A DNA stretch of 64,000 bases from JBGANR01 sp044222225 (GCA_044222225.1 JBGANR010000006.1:137639-201638); one strand, 5' to 3'. Counted from the first letter of the stretch, positions 7,511 through 16,504 are shown. A program made the numbers and translations. The notes: generated by a model from the sequence alone, not told the origin.

Positions 7511-8158
7511 ATGAAAGCGATCGTCGACAACATCGACGTGTTCTGGAACGGCTTCCTCAAGACGCTGCTGCTCGTCGTCCTGTCCGGCTCCCTGTCTCTT
7601 GTCGCGGGTGCGATCCTGGCGTCATTCGCCATCTCGCCGGTTCCCGTCCTGCGCGGATTCAGCACCCTTTACGTGACGGTGATGCGCAACATCCCCGCGG
7701 CCGCACATCTGTTCTTCACCATCTTCATCCTGCCGCTCGTCGGCGTCCGGATGACGTTCTTCACGCTCGCGACCATCGGCATCACCGTGTACTTCACGGC
7801 GTATTACTGCGACGCCGTGTCGTCGGGCATCAACGCCATCGGCAAGGGGCAACTCGAAGCGGCGCGGGCGATCGGCCTGAGCAAGCTCAAGACCCTACGT
7901 CTCATCGTGCTGCCACAGGGACTGCGCAACGCCGTGCCGCCGCTCATCAACACCACCATCGCTCTCGTCAAGGCGACCGCGATCGCCGGCGTCTTCGGCG
8001 TCACCGAGTTGTTCGGCGCGATGCTGCAACTCATCAACACCAACGACAGCGCGGTGATCGCCCTCATGGTGTTCACCGGACTGCTCTACGGCCTCATCAC
8101 CATCCCCGCCGGCCTCGTCGCCGGCTACATCGAGCGCAAGGCGGTGTTCGCGTCATGA
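7511..8158 (+). CDS. Polar-amino-acid-type ABC transporter permease (first)
   Basis: 215 residues with about five membrane helices. The EAA loop reads EAARAIGLSKLKTLRLIVLPQGLRNAVP, the ATPase-docking signature of HisM/GlnP-type permeases. Its stop overlaps the next permease start (ATGA, 8155-8158), indicating translational coupling and a heterodimeric membrane channel. Confidence 0.9.
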   Translation: MKAIVDNIDVFWNGFLKTLLLVVLSGSLSLVAGAILASFAISPVPVLRGFSTLYVTVMRNIPAAAHLFFTIFILPLVGVRMTFFTLATIGITVYFTAYYCDAVSSGINAIGKGQLEAARAIGLSKLKTLRLIVLPQGLRNAVPPLINTTIALVKATAIAGVFGVTELFGAMLQLINTNDSAVIALMVFTGLLYGLITIPAGLVAGYIERKAVFAS

Positions 8159-8952
8159 CCACCATCCTCTTCGAGACCCCGGGGCCTGCCGAACGCCGCA
8201 AGACCCTCGGCTGGACCGCGGCCGTCGCCGTCCTGGCGCTCGCCGGTGTCGGCTGGGTACTCATGACGCTGGCCGACGCCGGTGTGCTCGACGGCGAGAT
8301 CTGGGCCGTCCTCGGCCGGGGAGACCTGCTGGTCGCGCTGCTGCACGGCATCCTCTCGACACTCCAGGTCGCGGCCTTCACCATCGTGCTGTCGCTCGGC
8401 CTCGGCCTGATCCTCGCCCTCGGCAGGATGTCGCGGGCGACGTGGATCAGGGTGCCCGCCCGCGCCTGGATCGAGGTGCTGCGCGGTCTGCCCGAGCTGC
8501 TCCTCATCTTCTTCATCTATCTCGGCGTCCCCGCCGTCACCGGGTTCAACATCAGCACGTTCTGGGCGCTCGTCGTCGGTCTCGTCCTCTACGAGAGCAC
8601 GTCGATGGCCGAGGTCTTCCGCGGCGGCTTCCAGGCCCTGCCCAAGGGGCAGACCGAGGCCGCCCACGCGCTCGGTCTGCGCACCGCCAAGACCCTGCGC
8701 TTCATCCTGCTGCCCCAGGTCGTCCGGCAGGTCCTGCCGAGCCTGGTCAGCGAGATGGTCCGCGTGACGAAGGCGTCGTCGCTCGGCTTCGTCGTCGGCT
8801 ACACCGACCTGCTGCTGCGCGGCGAACTGGCGATCGAATACCTCGGCGGCGAGTACGCGGCCCCGGTCTTCACCCTCGTCGCGATCCTCTACGTCGTCAT
8901 CTGCGTCGGTCTCGGCCGGTTCTCGCAGTTCCTCACCGACCGGCTGCGCTGA
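8155..8952 (+). CDS. Polar-amino-acid-type ABC transporter permease (second)
   Basis: 265 residues; starts inside the stop of the previous permease. A long N-terminal segment contains one extra hydrophobic helix (about residues 20-45), followed by the five-helix HisQ/HisM core with EAA loop EAAHALGLRTAKTLRFILLPQVVRQVLP. It should form the heterodimeric channel with the product of 7511-8158. The ATPase gene follows after 40 nt. Confidence 0.9.
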   Translation: MTTILFETPGPAERRKTLGWTAAVAVLALAGVGWVLMTLADAGVLDGEIWAVLGRGDLLVALLHGILSTLQVAAFTIVLSLGLGLILALGRMSRATWIRVPARAWIEVLRGLPELLLIFFIYLGVPAVTGFNISTFWALVVGLVLYESTSMAEVFRGGFQALPKGQTEAAHALGLRTAKTLRFILLPQVVRQVLPSLVSEMVRVTKASSLGFVVGYTDLLLRGELAIEYLGGEYAAPVFTLVAILYVVICVGLGRFSQFLTDRLR

Positions 8953-8992
8953 ACCGCCGCCGTCCCCACGACCAGCACGAACAGGGATTCTC

Positions 8993-9733
8993 ATGAACGA
9001 CAGCTCCCCCATGATCTCCATCAAGGGCGTCCAGAAGTGGTACGGCAAGCACCACGCCCTCAAGGACATCGACCTCGACGTCGCGGCCGGTGAGGTCGTC
9101 GTCATCCTCGGCCCGTCCGGCTCGGGCAAATCGACCCTCTGTCGCACGATCAACCGGCTCGAGACCATCGAGGGCGGCACGATCGTCATCGACGGCACGC
9201 CCCTGCCGCAGGAGAGCGGCCCGCTCGCGCAGCTGCGCTCCGAGGTCGGCATGGTCTTCCAGCAGTTCAACCTCTTCGCCCACATGAGCGTGCTCGAGAA
9301 CATCATGCTCGGCCCCGTCGAGGTGCAGGGGCGCAACAAGGATGACGTGCGCAAGGAGGCCATGGAACTGCTGACGCGCGTCGGCGTCGGAACGCAGGCC
9401 GAGAAGCGTCCGGCACAGCTCTCCGGCGGGCAGCAGCAGCGCGTCGCCATCGCCCGCGGGCTCGCGATGAAACCCAAGGTCCTGCTCTTCGACGAGCCGA
9501 CGTCGGCCCTCGATCCCGAGATGGTCCGGGAGGTGCTCGACGTCATCGTCGAACTGACCAAGGGCGGCATGACGATGGTCGTCGTGACGCACGAGATGCG
9601 TTTCGCCCAGACGGCGGCCGACCGGATCGTCTTCATGGCCGACGGCGAGATCGTCGAGATCGCGCCGCCCGACGAGTTCTTCACCGACTGCACCAGCCGC
9701 CGCGCCCGCGATTTCCTCAGCAAGGTCCTCTGA
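8993..9733 (+). CDS. ABC transporter ATP-binding protein of the amino-acid importer type
   Basis: 246 residues, full set of motifs: Walker A GPSGSGKST (about residues 38-46), Q-loop VFQQFN, signature LSGGQQQRVAIARG, Walker B VLLFDEPTSALD and H-loop VVTHEM. The length and sequence style (FARG-type order, ENIMLGPVEV) match GlnQ/HisP ATPases. It completes a canonical importer with the preceding binding protein and two permeases. It is followed after 14 nt by the enolase-superfamily gene, so import and catabolism appear to be one transcriptional unit. Confidence 0.93.
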   Translation: MNDSSPMISIKGVQKWYGKHHALKDIDLDVAAGEVVVILGPSGSGKSTLCRTINRLETIEGGTIVIDGTPLPQESGPLAQLRSEVGMVFQQFNLFAHMSVLENIMLGPVEVQGRNKDDVRKEAMELLTRVGVGTQAEKRPAQLSGGQQQRVAIARGLAMKPKVLLFDEPTSALDPEMVREVLDVIVELTKGGMTMVVVTHEMRFAQTAADRIVFMADGEIVEIAPPDEFFTDCTSRRARDFLSKVL

Positions 9734-9747
9734 CCGGAAGGCCCGTC

Positions 9748-10965
9748 ATGCCACGCACCATCGTCTCGGCCGACGTCATCGTCACCAGCCCCGCCCGGAA
9801 CTACGTCACCCTCAAGATCACGACGTCCGACGGCGTCGTCGGCTGGGGCGACGGCACCGTCAACGGCCGCGAGCTCGCCGTCGCGAGCTACCTGCGCGAC
9901 CACGTGTGCCCGATGCTGATCGGCCGCGATCCCGACCGCATCGAGGACACCTGGCAACTGCTCTACCGGGGCGTCTACTGGCGGCGCGGCCCGATCACGA
10001 TGGCCGCGATCGGCGCCGTCGACATCGCGCTGTGGGACGTCAAGGGCAAGACCCTCGGCGTGCCCGTGTACCAGTTGCTCGGCGGCGCGGCACGCGAGAG
10101 GATCCTCACCTACACGCACGCGACCGGGTGGGATCTGCCCGCACTGCTCGATTCGGCGGCCGCGCGACGGGAGGCGGGCTATCGCGCCGTCCGGGTGCAG
10201 TTCGGCGTGCCCGGCCTCGACCTCGTCTACGGCATGACGCGCGGCGCCGCGACGTACGAGCCCGCCGGCCGCGGCGTCGGGCCGGTCGAGGAGCCGTGGG
10301 ACACCGCGTCCTATCTGCGCCACGCCCCCGGGATGCTCGCCGCCGTCCGGGAGGCGGTCGGTCCGGAACTCGCGCTGCTGCACGACGTCCACCACCGGCT
10401 CAATCCGACCGAGGCGGCGCGGCTGGCGCGGGCCGTCGAGCCCGTCGACCTGTTCTGGCTCGAGGACGTCATCCCCGCCGAGAACCAGTCCCTGCTGCGG
10501 GCGGTTCGTTCGCAGACGACCGTGCCGCTCGCCATCGGCGAGGTGTTCAACACCGTCTGGGACTGCCGTGAGCTGCTCACCGAACGGCTCATCGACTACA
10601 TCCGGGTCGCGATCGTGCACGCGGGCGGGATCTCCCACGTCCGCAAGATCTTCGCGCTGGCCGAGACGTTCCAGGTCTCCGGCGCGCCGCACGGACCGTC
10701 GGACGTCTCGCCGGTCAACATGGCGGCGTCACTGCACCTCGGTCTCGCGACGCACAACTTCGCGATCCAGGAGTTCATGGGCTACCCGGACGAGGTCGGC
10801 GAGGTGTTCACCCCGAGCTACACCTTCTCCGACGGCTACCTGCACCCCGGAGAGGCCCCCGGTCTCGGCGTCGAATTCGACGAACGCGCCGCCGCACGGT
10901 ACCCCTATGAACGGGCCTACCTCCCGGTCGCCCGCAACCTCGACGGCTCCGTGAAGGACTGGTGA
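9748..10965 (+). CDS. Enolase-superfamily sugar-acid dehydratase, D-mannonate dehydratase (RspA/ManD) type
   Basis: 405 residues, the usual ManD length. The N-terminal capping domain (VTLKITTSDGVVGWGDGTVNGRE) precedes a (beta/alpha)7 barrel. The metal/base residues are recognisable: the Asp and His of LLHDVHHRLNP, the Glu of FWLEDVIPAEN and the Glu of IGEVFN. Some ManD-subfamily enzymes dehydrate D-mannonate (or D-gluconate) to 2-keto-3-deoxygluconate; others are low-activity homologues, so the true substrate is open. Its TGA overlaps the GTG of the next gene. It sits at the end of a LacI/ABC operon, implying use of the imported compound or its hydrolysis product. Confidence 0.85.
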   Translation: MPRTIVSADVIVTSPARNYVTLKITTSDGVVGWGDGTVNGRELAVASYLRDHVCPMLIGRDPDRIEDTWQLLYRGVYWRRGPITMAAIGAVDIALWDVKGKTLGVPVYQLLGGAARERILTYTHATGWDLPALLDSAAARREAGYRAVRVQFGVPGLDLVYGMTRGAATYEPAGRGVGPVEEPWDTASYLRHAPGMLAAVREAVGPELALLHDVHHRLNPTEAARLARAVEPVDLFWLEDVIPAENQSLLRAVRSQTTVPLAIGEVFNTVWDCRELLTERLIDYIRVAIVHAGGISHVRKIFALAETFQVSGAPHGPSDVSPVNMAASLHLGLATHNFAIQEFMGYPDEVGEVFTPSYTFSDGYLHPGEAPGLGVEFDERAAARYPYERAYLPVARNLDGSVKDW

Positions 10966-12848
10966 GCAGAGCTCCGATGACGATCCTCCTGACGAGCGCG
11001 AACGCGCCCGCATCCGCCTCCGGGCGCAGAGCCGTTCCACCGCGGGGCATCGTGCACCTGGGCCTCGGCAACTTCCATCGCGCGCACCAGGCCGTCTACA
11101 CGGACGCGGCGGTCGCGGCGGCGGGCGGCGACTGGGGGATCCTCGGCGTCGCGAGCCGATCGGCGCAGGTCGCGGACGCGCTGCGGCGACAGGACATGCG
11201 GTACACCGTCGCCGAGATCTCCCCGGGCGCCATGACGTGCTCGGTGCCGACGATCCACACCGGTGCGATCGTCGCGGCCGCCGACCCGGAGGCCGTGGTC
11301 GCCGCCGTCGGCGATGAGACCACCCGCATCGTCTCGTTGACCGTCACCGAGCACGGGTACACGTTCAGCCCGGCGACCAAGGGGCTCGACCACGATCACC
11401 CCGGCGTCCGGCACGACCTGACGGGCGGCGCACCCCGCACGACGATCGGCCAGATCGTCGGCGGGCTGCGGCGACGGATGTCCGGCCACGGCCGGCCGAT
11501 CACCGTCCTGAGCTGCGACAACCTCAATTCCAACGGGGCGCGCACCCGCCGGCTCGTCCTCGAGTTCGCGGCCGCTCTCGGCGGCTCCGAGGCCGACGAG
11601 CTGTCGGCCTGGATCAGCCGGAACGTCACGTTTCCGTCGACGATGGTGGACCGGATCGTGCCGGCGACGTCCGACCGGCACCGCGCGGCCGTCGCCGAGA
11701 TGCAGGGCTACCGCGACGACGTCCCGGTGGTCGCCGAGCCGTTCACGATGTGGGTGCTCGAAGACGACTTCGCCGCCGGACGCCCCGCGTGGGAGGCGGG
11801 CGGCGCCGTCTTCTCCACGCAGGTGGACCGCTACGAGCAGCTCAAGGTGCGGCTGCTCAACGGCACCCACTCTCTGATCGCCTATCTCGGGGCGCTGTCC
11901 GGCGTCGGAACGATCGCCGCATCGGTGACGCTCGCGCCCGTCGAGTCGGCCGCGCGTCGCGTGCTCGAAGACGAGTACCTGCCCAGCGTCCACGTCCCCG
12001 ACGGCGTCGACGTCGCGGCGTACGAGGAGCAGTTGTTCGAGCGCTGGCGGAATGTGGCGCTCGGCCACCGCACGGCGCAGGTGGGTTCGGACGGTTCGGT
12101 CAAACTCCGCGAGCGAATCCCCGAGCCCGCCTTGCGATTCCGCGCCGAGAACCGGATGCCGCACCTGCTCGCGCTGACCGCGGCAGGCTACCTGGCCTGC
12201 GTCGCACCGCTCGACGGCGGCGATCCGGGCGAGTATGCGCACGCGATGACGGACCCGGCGCGTGAATGGCTCGCCGGCGCCGCCGCGGCCTCCCGCGACG
12301 GCCGCGACCTGGCCCACCGCGTCCTCCGCGACCGGCGCCTGCTCGGCGACGACATCGCCGGTTGGGACGATTTCATCGATCGCGTCGGCGAATTGACCGA
12401 TGTTCTGCGGATACGCGGAGCCGAACAGGCCATCGCCGACGCCGTCGGAGCCGGCTCCCAAAAAGGCGCGCCCCCCCGCTCACGAACAGACTTCGCCGGC
12501 CCACCGCACGCCGGCGCCGTCCGGCCCGGCTCATCGGCTCAGCGCAGGCCGTCCCAGAGCACACGCTGCTCGGCGCGCGGGTCCTTGACGACGGTCGGCT
12601 CGTCGTCGAAGACCCGGACGACGCGCTCGCCGGGCGTGTACGGCTCCCAGCCCGGGTCGCCCTCGGCGATGAAGCGCACCCACGCCGCATGCATGTCGTC
12701 GGCGACGGCCTGCGGCGGGTTCGGACCGGCCAGGTTCTCCGAGCCGTCGGCCGCGAGCGTGTCGAAGGCGAAGGCCAGCTCCAACGCGTGGCAGGCGCCG
12801 AGCACACCGCCCCAGCCCGTCGAACGCCAGGCGAACTCGTACATGTAG
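10962..12848 (+). CDS. Mannitol dehydrogenase/fructuronate reductase family oxidoreductase with anomalous C-terminal read-through
   Basis: NAD(P)-dependent polyol/uronate dehydrogenase. The N-terminal Rossmann segment GIVHLGLGNFHRAHQA and the catalytic segment LKVRLLNGTHS (Lys, Asn and His of the family) are intact. The GTG at 10962 overlaps the previous stop; ATG 10977 is an alternative. Family homology seems to end near residue 500 (about 12460), after RIRGAEQAIADAVGAG, which matches the family's usual 480-500 residues. The frame then runs on another ~130 residues and antisense over the convergent esterase to a TAG at 12846-12848. A lost stop codon or a frameshift near the A5 and C7 runs (12462-12478) is likely. 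With the upstream dehydratase it suggests fructuronate/mannonate interconversion. Confidence 0.8.
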   Translation: MSRAPMTILLTSANAPASASGRRAVPPRGIVHLGLGNFHRAHQAVYTDAAVAAAGGDWGILGVASRSAQVADALRRQDMRYTVAEISPGAMTCSVPTIHTGAIVAAADPEAVVAAVGDETTRIVSLTVTEHGYTFSPATKGLDHDHPGVRHDLTGGAPRTTIGQIVGGLRRRMSGHGRPITVLSCDNLNSNGARTRRLVLEFAAALGGSEADELSAWISRNVTFPSTMVDRIVPATSDRHRAAVAEMQGYRDDVPVVAEPFTMWVLEDDFAAGRPAWEAGGAVFSTQVDRYEQLKVRLLNGTHSLIAYLGALSGVGTIAASVTLAPVESAARRVLEDEYLPSVHVPDGVDVAAYEEQLFERWRNVALGHRTAQVGSDGSVKLRERIPEPALRFRAENRMPHLLALTAAGYLACVAPLDGGDPGEYAHAMTDPAREWLAGAAAASRDGRDLAHRVLRDRRLLGDDIAGWDDFIDRVGELTDVLRIRGAEQAIADAVGAGSQKGAPPRSRTDFAGPPHAGAVRPGSSAQRRPSQSTRCSARGSLTTVGSSSKTRTTRSPGVYGSQPGSPSAMKRTHAACMSSATACGGFGPARFSEPSAASVSKAKASSNAWQAPSTPPQPVERQANSYM

Positions 12849-14062
12849 GTCGGTGCCGCGTCGGCCCGGGCCTCGGCCAGCCGGATCGCCGGGATGCCGA
12901 ACGTGAAGTCGGACATGACGGCGGCCGTCACCTGGCCCGGCGTCTCGTTGCGGCCACCCTTGTACAACTCGACGACGGCCGCCGGATCCGGGAATCCGAG
13001 CGGAGCCAAGGCACCGACGGCCGCCGCGTAGCCGAAGGCGTCGATCTGCTTGGTGATCCCCGGCGCGGCCAGGAAGTAGAGCATCTCGTCGGCGTTGACC
13101 CCGATCAGCACCCGGACGCCGCGCGACGCGCCGGCCCGGATCGCCTCGATCGGCAGCGTCGGCAGCAGATCGTCGCCGATGACGGGCTCCCACGCCATGA
13201 GATTCGCCGACGCCTCCCGCCAGCGGGCCGGATCCGGGTTGAGCTGCAACTCGCGCCCGATCTCGCTCTGCGCCTCCAACAAGGCTTCCAGCGGCACGCC
13301 GGCGATCGCCTCCCGCGTCGGCTCCACGCCGAGCTTCGCCGCGAGCTCACCCGCGATGAGCTGCGCCGTTCCGCGCGTCAGGGCGTGATGACCGGCACCG
13401 CTCTGCAGGATCGCCGCCGAGAACAGCCCCTCGGCGAGCGGCGACGCGAGCAGCGCCCCGACGCTCATCGCACCCGCGGACTCGCCGCCGATCGTCACCC
13501 GCTCCGGGTCGCCGCCGAACGCGGCGATGTTCTCCCGCACCCACGTCAGGGCGGCGATCTGGTCCCGCAGGCCGACGTTCGTGACGTCGTCGCCGACGTC
13601 GAGGAAGCCTTGCGTACACAGCCGGTAGTTGATCGTCACGCAGACGACGCCGTCGCGGGCGAAGGCGGTGCCGTCGTACTGCGGCACCGAGCCGGAACCG
13701 TTGCGCCAGGCGCCGCCGTGAATGAAGACGTAGACCGGGGCCGAAGCTGCTTCCGGGTCGATTCCGCAAGCTCCGTCTCCGGGCACTCCGGGGGTCCACA
13801 CGTTGAGGTTGAGACAGTCGTCACCCGGGATGTCGATCTCGTTGAGCAGTTCGCTCGACGGCCACGGGTACGGCGACTTCGGCACGGTCGCGCCGTACTC
13901 GAGCGCGTCGCGCGCGCCTTCCCACGGCCGCACCGGCTCGGGCGGCAGGAGCCACCCCGTCTCAGCCGGCGACGCGGCGAACGGCACACCCAGGAACCTG
14001 CTGACCCCGCCGTCGACGACGCCGCGCAGCGCCCCCGACCGGGTCTCGACGATGATCTCCAC
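12539..14062 (-). CDS. Type-B carboxylesterase/lipase
   Basis: 507 residues, typical for the family. The oxyanion-hole segment FIHGGAWRNGS (about residue 115) and the nucleophile elbow VTIGGESAGAMSVGALL (Ser near residue 195) are intact, as is the family's N-terminal RGVVDGGVSRFLGVPFA and the TPGVPGDG segment. No signal peptide, so cytosolic. It hydrolyses esters of unknown identity; related enzymes act on drugs, acylated sugars or p-nitrobenzyl esters. Its 3' end lies under the read-through tail of the dehydrogenase on the other strand. Upstream DM13 gene is in the same direction, about 40 nt away. Confidence 0.9.
   Translation of the reverse strand: MEIIVETRSGALRGVVDGGVSRFLGVPFAASPAETGWLLPPEPVRPWEGARDALEYGATVPKSPYPWPSSELLNEIDIPGDDCLNLNVWTPGVPGDGACGIDPEAASAPVYVFIHGGAWRNGSGSVPQYDGTAFARDGVVCVTINYRLCTQGFLDVGDDVTNVGLRDQIAALTWVRENIAAFGGDPERVTIGGESAGAMSVGALLASPLAEGLFSAAILQSGAGHHALTRGTAQLIAGELAAKLGVEPTREAIAGVPLEALLEAQSEIGRELQLNPDPARWREASANLMAWEPVIGDDLLPTLPIEAIRAGASRGVRVLIGVNADEMLYFLAAPGITKQIDAFGYAAAVGALAPLGFPDPAAVVELYKGGRNETPGQVTAAVMSDFTFGIPAIRLAEARADAAPTYMYEFAWRSTGWGGVLGACHALELAFAFDTLAADGSENLAGPNPPQAVADDMHAAWVRFIAEGDPGWEPYTPGERVVRVFDDEPTVVKDPRAEQRVLWDGLR
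13757..13778 (+). repeat. Dispersed short repeat, copy inside the carboxylesterase gene
   Basis: The segment GTCGATTCCGCAAGCTCC followed by GTCT differs by one base from the first 22 bases of the 33-bp unit repeated three times in aftD (32449-32547). On the coding (minus) strand it encodes part of the linker ELAEST within the esterase. A related copy occurs at 44405-44426. Confidence 0.55.
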
Positions 14063-14104
14063 GATTCGTAACTGAACGCGGATTCAGCTTCGCTGTCAAT
14101 GCTC

Positions 14105-14644
14105 CTATGCCGCCCGCAGCTCGGCGGCGCCGAACGAGACGCTGAACCGCCGGCACCACAGCGAGACACTCGTGAACTGCGCGAGGTCGACGTCCGCCGG
14201 GACGGCGTAGTTGAGATTGCCCCGGTTCGCGCGCAGTCCGCCCAGGTCATGACGGGCGCCGTCGGCGAACACGAACCAGCCGTCCGTTCCGGCGATGACC
14301 GGCCGATCGCTCAGCCAGACGCGCACATCGGGCCCGTCGCTCGTCGAGAGCCCTTCCAGCCGCAGCACCCGCGCGCCGTCGGCGAGCCGGTAGATCAACA
14401 CCGTTCCGGACGTCTCGTGCTCGTGGGAGATGAAGCTCCCCCGCACGAGCAGCGCCGGCTCGGCGGGAGCCGGAGCGGCCGAAGACTGCACGACCGCCGG
14501 AAACGCATCGTCCGCGGACCGGTCGACGAACAGCTTCCACGGCGTGAACCAGTACATCGCGAATCCCACCGCGATCACCACGACGAGCCCCGCCGGAACA
14601 AGGACGCGCGGACGCAGCAGACGTCGGAAACCTCGGGTCGCCAC
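14105..14644 (-). CDS. Membrane-anchored DM13-domain protein
   Basis: 179 residues from GTG 14644; longer in-frame extensions overlap the divergent phosphoesterase promoter and are Arg/Pro-rich, so they were rejected. Residues 12-34 are a membrane segment (VLVPAGLVVVIAVGFAMYWF) and the rest is predicted outside. The DM13 domain occupies about residues 65-175: GSFISHEHETSGTVLIY, the Asp-rich DGPDVRVWLSD segment, and a conserved Cys in VSLWCRRFSVSFG. DM13 domains are proposed to carry redox reactions through a nearly invariant Cys; function here is unknown. It is transcribed away from the secreted phosphoesterase and followed by the esterase. Confidence 0.8.
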   Translation of the reverse strand: MATRGFRRLLRPRVLVPAGLVVVIAVGFAMYWFTPWKLFVDRSADDAFPAVVQSSAAPAPAEPALLVRGSFISHEHETSGTVLIYRLADGARVLRLEGLSTSDGPDVRVWLSDRPVIAGTDGWFVFADGARHDLGGLRANRGNLNYAVPADVDLAQFTSVSLWCRRFSVSFGAAELRAA

Positions 14645-14757
14645 GCGTCGACGATACGCCCGACCTGCGACTTCGCCCGAACGTCGGACATCAGACACGC
14701 GACCTTGCCAGACTGTCACCGGTCCGGGCCGGCCGGGCGGATGAGACGGGAGCCGAC

Positions 14758-15816
14758 ATGGCGGGGCCCACAGGGATCGATCGGCGGAGTTTCCTCGCCG
14801 GCGGCGCGGCGCTCGGCGTCGCGGCGACGGCGGGCGCGGGATTCGCCGCCGCGTCCGGCGACACCGGAGACCGCTTTCCACTGCCGACGACCGGCGACAC
14901 CGTGCGGGTCCTCGTCACCGGCGACGCCGGAACCGGCGAGGCCCCGCAGTACGCCGTGACGGCCGCCGCCCGGGCCGTGCATGCGGCCGCCCCTTTCGAC
15001 GTCGCACTCGGCCTCGGCGACAACATCTACGAGACCGGCCCCGACGGACCCGACGACGCACAGTTCCAGGCCAAATTCGAGAAGCCGAATGCGGGCCTCG
15101 ACTTCCCCTGGCTCATGGCGCTCGGCAATCACGACAACACGGCGATCATTCCGGGCGACGGCGGATTTCTCCTGAAAGGAAATCTGGAAGTCGACTACCA
15201 CCGTCGCTCGCGCCGCTGGTACATGCCGGCACGCTACTACTCGGTGGCATTGCCGACGCAGGCCCCGATCGTCGAGTTCTTTGTACTCGACGTCAATCCG
15301 CTCGCCTCCTATCTACCGGCACTGCTCTCCCCCGAATGGGGTCCGGACGGCGCCTTCATGCGACGTCAGGCCGCGTGGCTCGACAAGGCGCTCGCGACGT
15401 CGACGGCACCGTGGAAGATCGTCTGCACACATCACGCCTACATCAGCAACGGATCGCACGGCGACGCCGGCGAATTCGACAGGCTGCCGCCACCGCTGAA
15501 CGGCATCGCTCTCAAACGCTTCATCGAGAAGCACGTCGCGGGCCGCGCGCAGTTCCTCTTCTCCGGGCACGATCACACGCAACAGGTGCTCGACAGCGTT
15601 CCCGCCCTCAAGGGGACGAGGCAGATCGTCTCGGGCGCGGCCGCGAAGGCGTCGACGGGGGCCTCGTCCGGCGAGCATCCGGCGCGCTATCAGAATCTGC
15701 GCGACCGCGGCTTCATGGCGCTGGCCGTGACGGCGTCGACGCTGGAGCTGGTGGCGCACGCCGTCAACCCGGCCGCGGGCGCCCGCGAGGACTTCCGGAC
15801 GACGTACCGGCGCTGA
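14758..15816 (+). CDS. Tat-exported calcineurin-like (purple acid phosphatase-like) phosphoesterase
   Basis: 352 residues. The N-terminus DRRSFLAGGAALGVAATAG is a twin-arginine signal peptide, so the folded, metal-loaded enzyme is exported. The dinuclear-metal motifs occur in the classical order: VTGDAGTGE, GLGDNIYE, ALGNHDN, CTHH and SGHDHTQ. The spacing resembles small tartrate-resistant acid phosphatases. The reaction is hydrolysis of phosphomonoesters outside the membrane; the substrate is unknown. A 17-bp perfect hairpin follows the gene and separates it from the convergent ferritin. Confidence 0.88.
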   Translation: MAGPTGIDRRSFLAGGAALGVAATAGAGFAAASGDTGDRFPLPTTGDTVRVLVTGDAGTGEAPQYAVTAAARAVHAAAPFDVALGLGDNIYETGPDGPDDAQFQAKFEKPNAGLDFPWLMALGNHDNTAIIPGDGGFLLKGNLEVDYHRRSRRWYMPARYYSVALPTQAPIVEFFVLDVNPLASYLPALLSPEWGPDGAFMRRQAAWLDKALATSTAPWKIVCTHHAYISNGSHGDAGEFDRLPPPLNGIALKRFIEKHVAGRAQFLFSGHDHTQQVLDSVPALKGTRQIVSGAAAKASTGASSGEHPARYQNLRDRGFMALAVTASTLELVAHAVNPAAGAREDFRTTYRR

Positions 15817-15841
15817 CCGCCGTCATCACCCGCGACACAGA

Positions 15842-15880
15842 CGCGTCGGCCCGGCACCTCGAGGGTGCCGGGCCGACGCG
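15842..15880. terminator. 17-bp perfect hairpin, bidirectional terminator
   Basis: Arms 15842-15858 and 15864-15880 are exact reverse complements with a 5-nt loop (TCGAG). It lies between the convergent phosphoesterase (ends 15816) and ferritin (ends 15933), so it can end both transcripts. Confidence 0.8.
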
Positions 15881-15932
15881 CGGCGCGGGCTGAGCGCCGA
15901 TCCTCCGGAGCCGACGAGCGGCGCGTCTCGCG

Positions 15933-16439
15933 CTACTCGGTGGTGCCGCCGGTGCGGTTGCCGAGCTCGGCGTCGAGCCGCAGCAGGCCGGCGCCGTCGT
16001 CACCGATGAGCTTGAGGCGGCCGAGGATCTCGTTGACGGTGGCCTCCTCCTCGACCTGCTCCGAGATGAACCAGCTCAGCAGCGGCCGCGAATCGAGATC
16101 GCCCTCGACCTCGGTCAGCCGGTAGAGCTGCCGGATCGCCTCGGACACCCGCTGCTCGTGCCGCTGCGCGACGGCGAAGACGTCTGCGACGGTCTCGACG
16201 GCGAGGTTCGGGGCCCCGATCGCGCCGATGATCGCGTGGTTGTCCCGCGCGGAGATGTGGTCGATGAACTTGTTGGCGTGGACGATCTCCTCGTCCGCCT
16301 GGGCGCGCAGCCAGGACGAGATCCCGACGAGGTCGCGCCGCTCCATCTCGATCGCGAGCTGCCGGTACACGAGGGACGCCTCGAACTCGAGCGTCACCTG
16401 ATCGTTGAATGCTGCTTCCAGCTTCTCCGTGAGTTTCAT
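15933..16439 (-). CDS. Non-haem ferritin (BfrB/FtnA type)
   Basis: 168 residues from ATG 16439, a start shared by bacterial ferritins (MKLTEKLEAAFNDQ). Ferroxidase ligands are visible in order: the Glu of TLEFEASLVYRQ, the Glu and His of QADEEIVHANKF, and further acidic residues in VEGDLDSRPLLSWFISEQVEEE. The 24-mer stores iron as ferric mineral and limits Fenton chemistry. The upstream region contains two IdeR-like boxes, which agrees with IdeR activating bfrB in mycobacteria. No haem-binding Met typical of bacterioferritin is apparent. Confidence 0.92.
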   Translation of the reverse strand: MKLTEKLEAAFNDQVTLEFEASLVYRQLAIEMERRDLVGISSWLRAQADEEIVHANKFIDHISARDNHAIIGAIGAPNLAVETVADVFAVAQRHEQRVSEAIRQLYRLTEVEGDLDSRPLLSWFISEQVEEEATVNEILGRLKLIGDDGAGLLRLDAELGNRTGGTTE

Positions 16440-16504
16440 GCATTCTACGATAACCACGGAATGCAATTCCGCAAAATCCACCGAATAAATGAGTGACGCC
16501 TCAG

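Noticed and set aside
8125..10692. 855-codon minus-strand frame opposite the ABC transporter and ManD genes
   Set aside because: All five plus-strand genes below it have complete family motifs; the antisense frame is open because of GC-rich codon bias and shows no domain.
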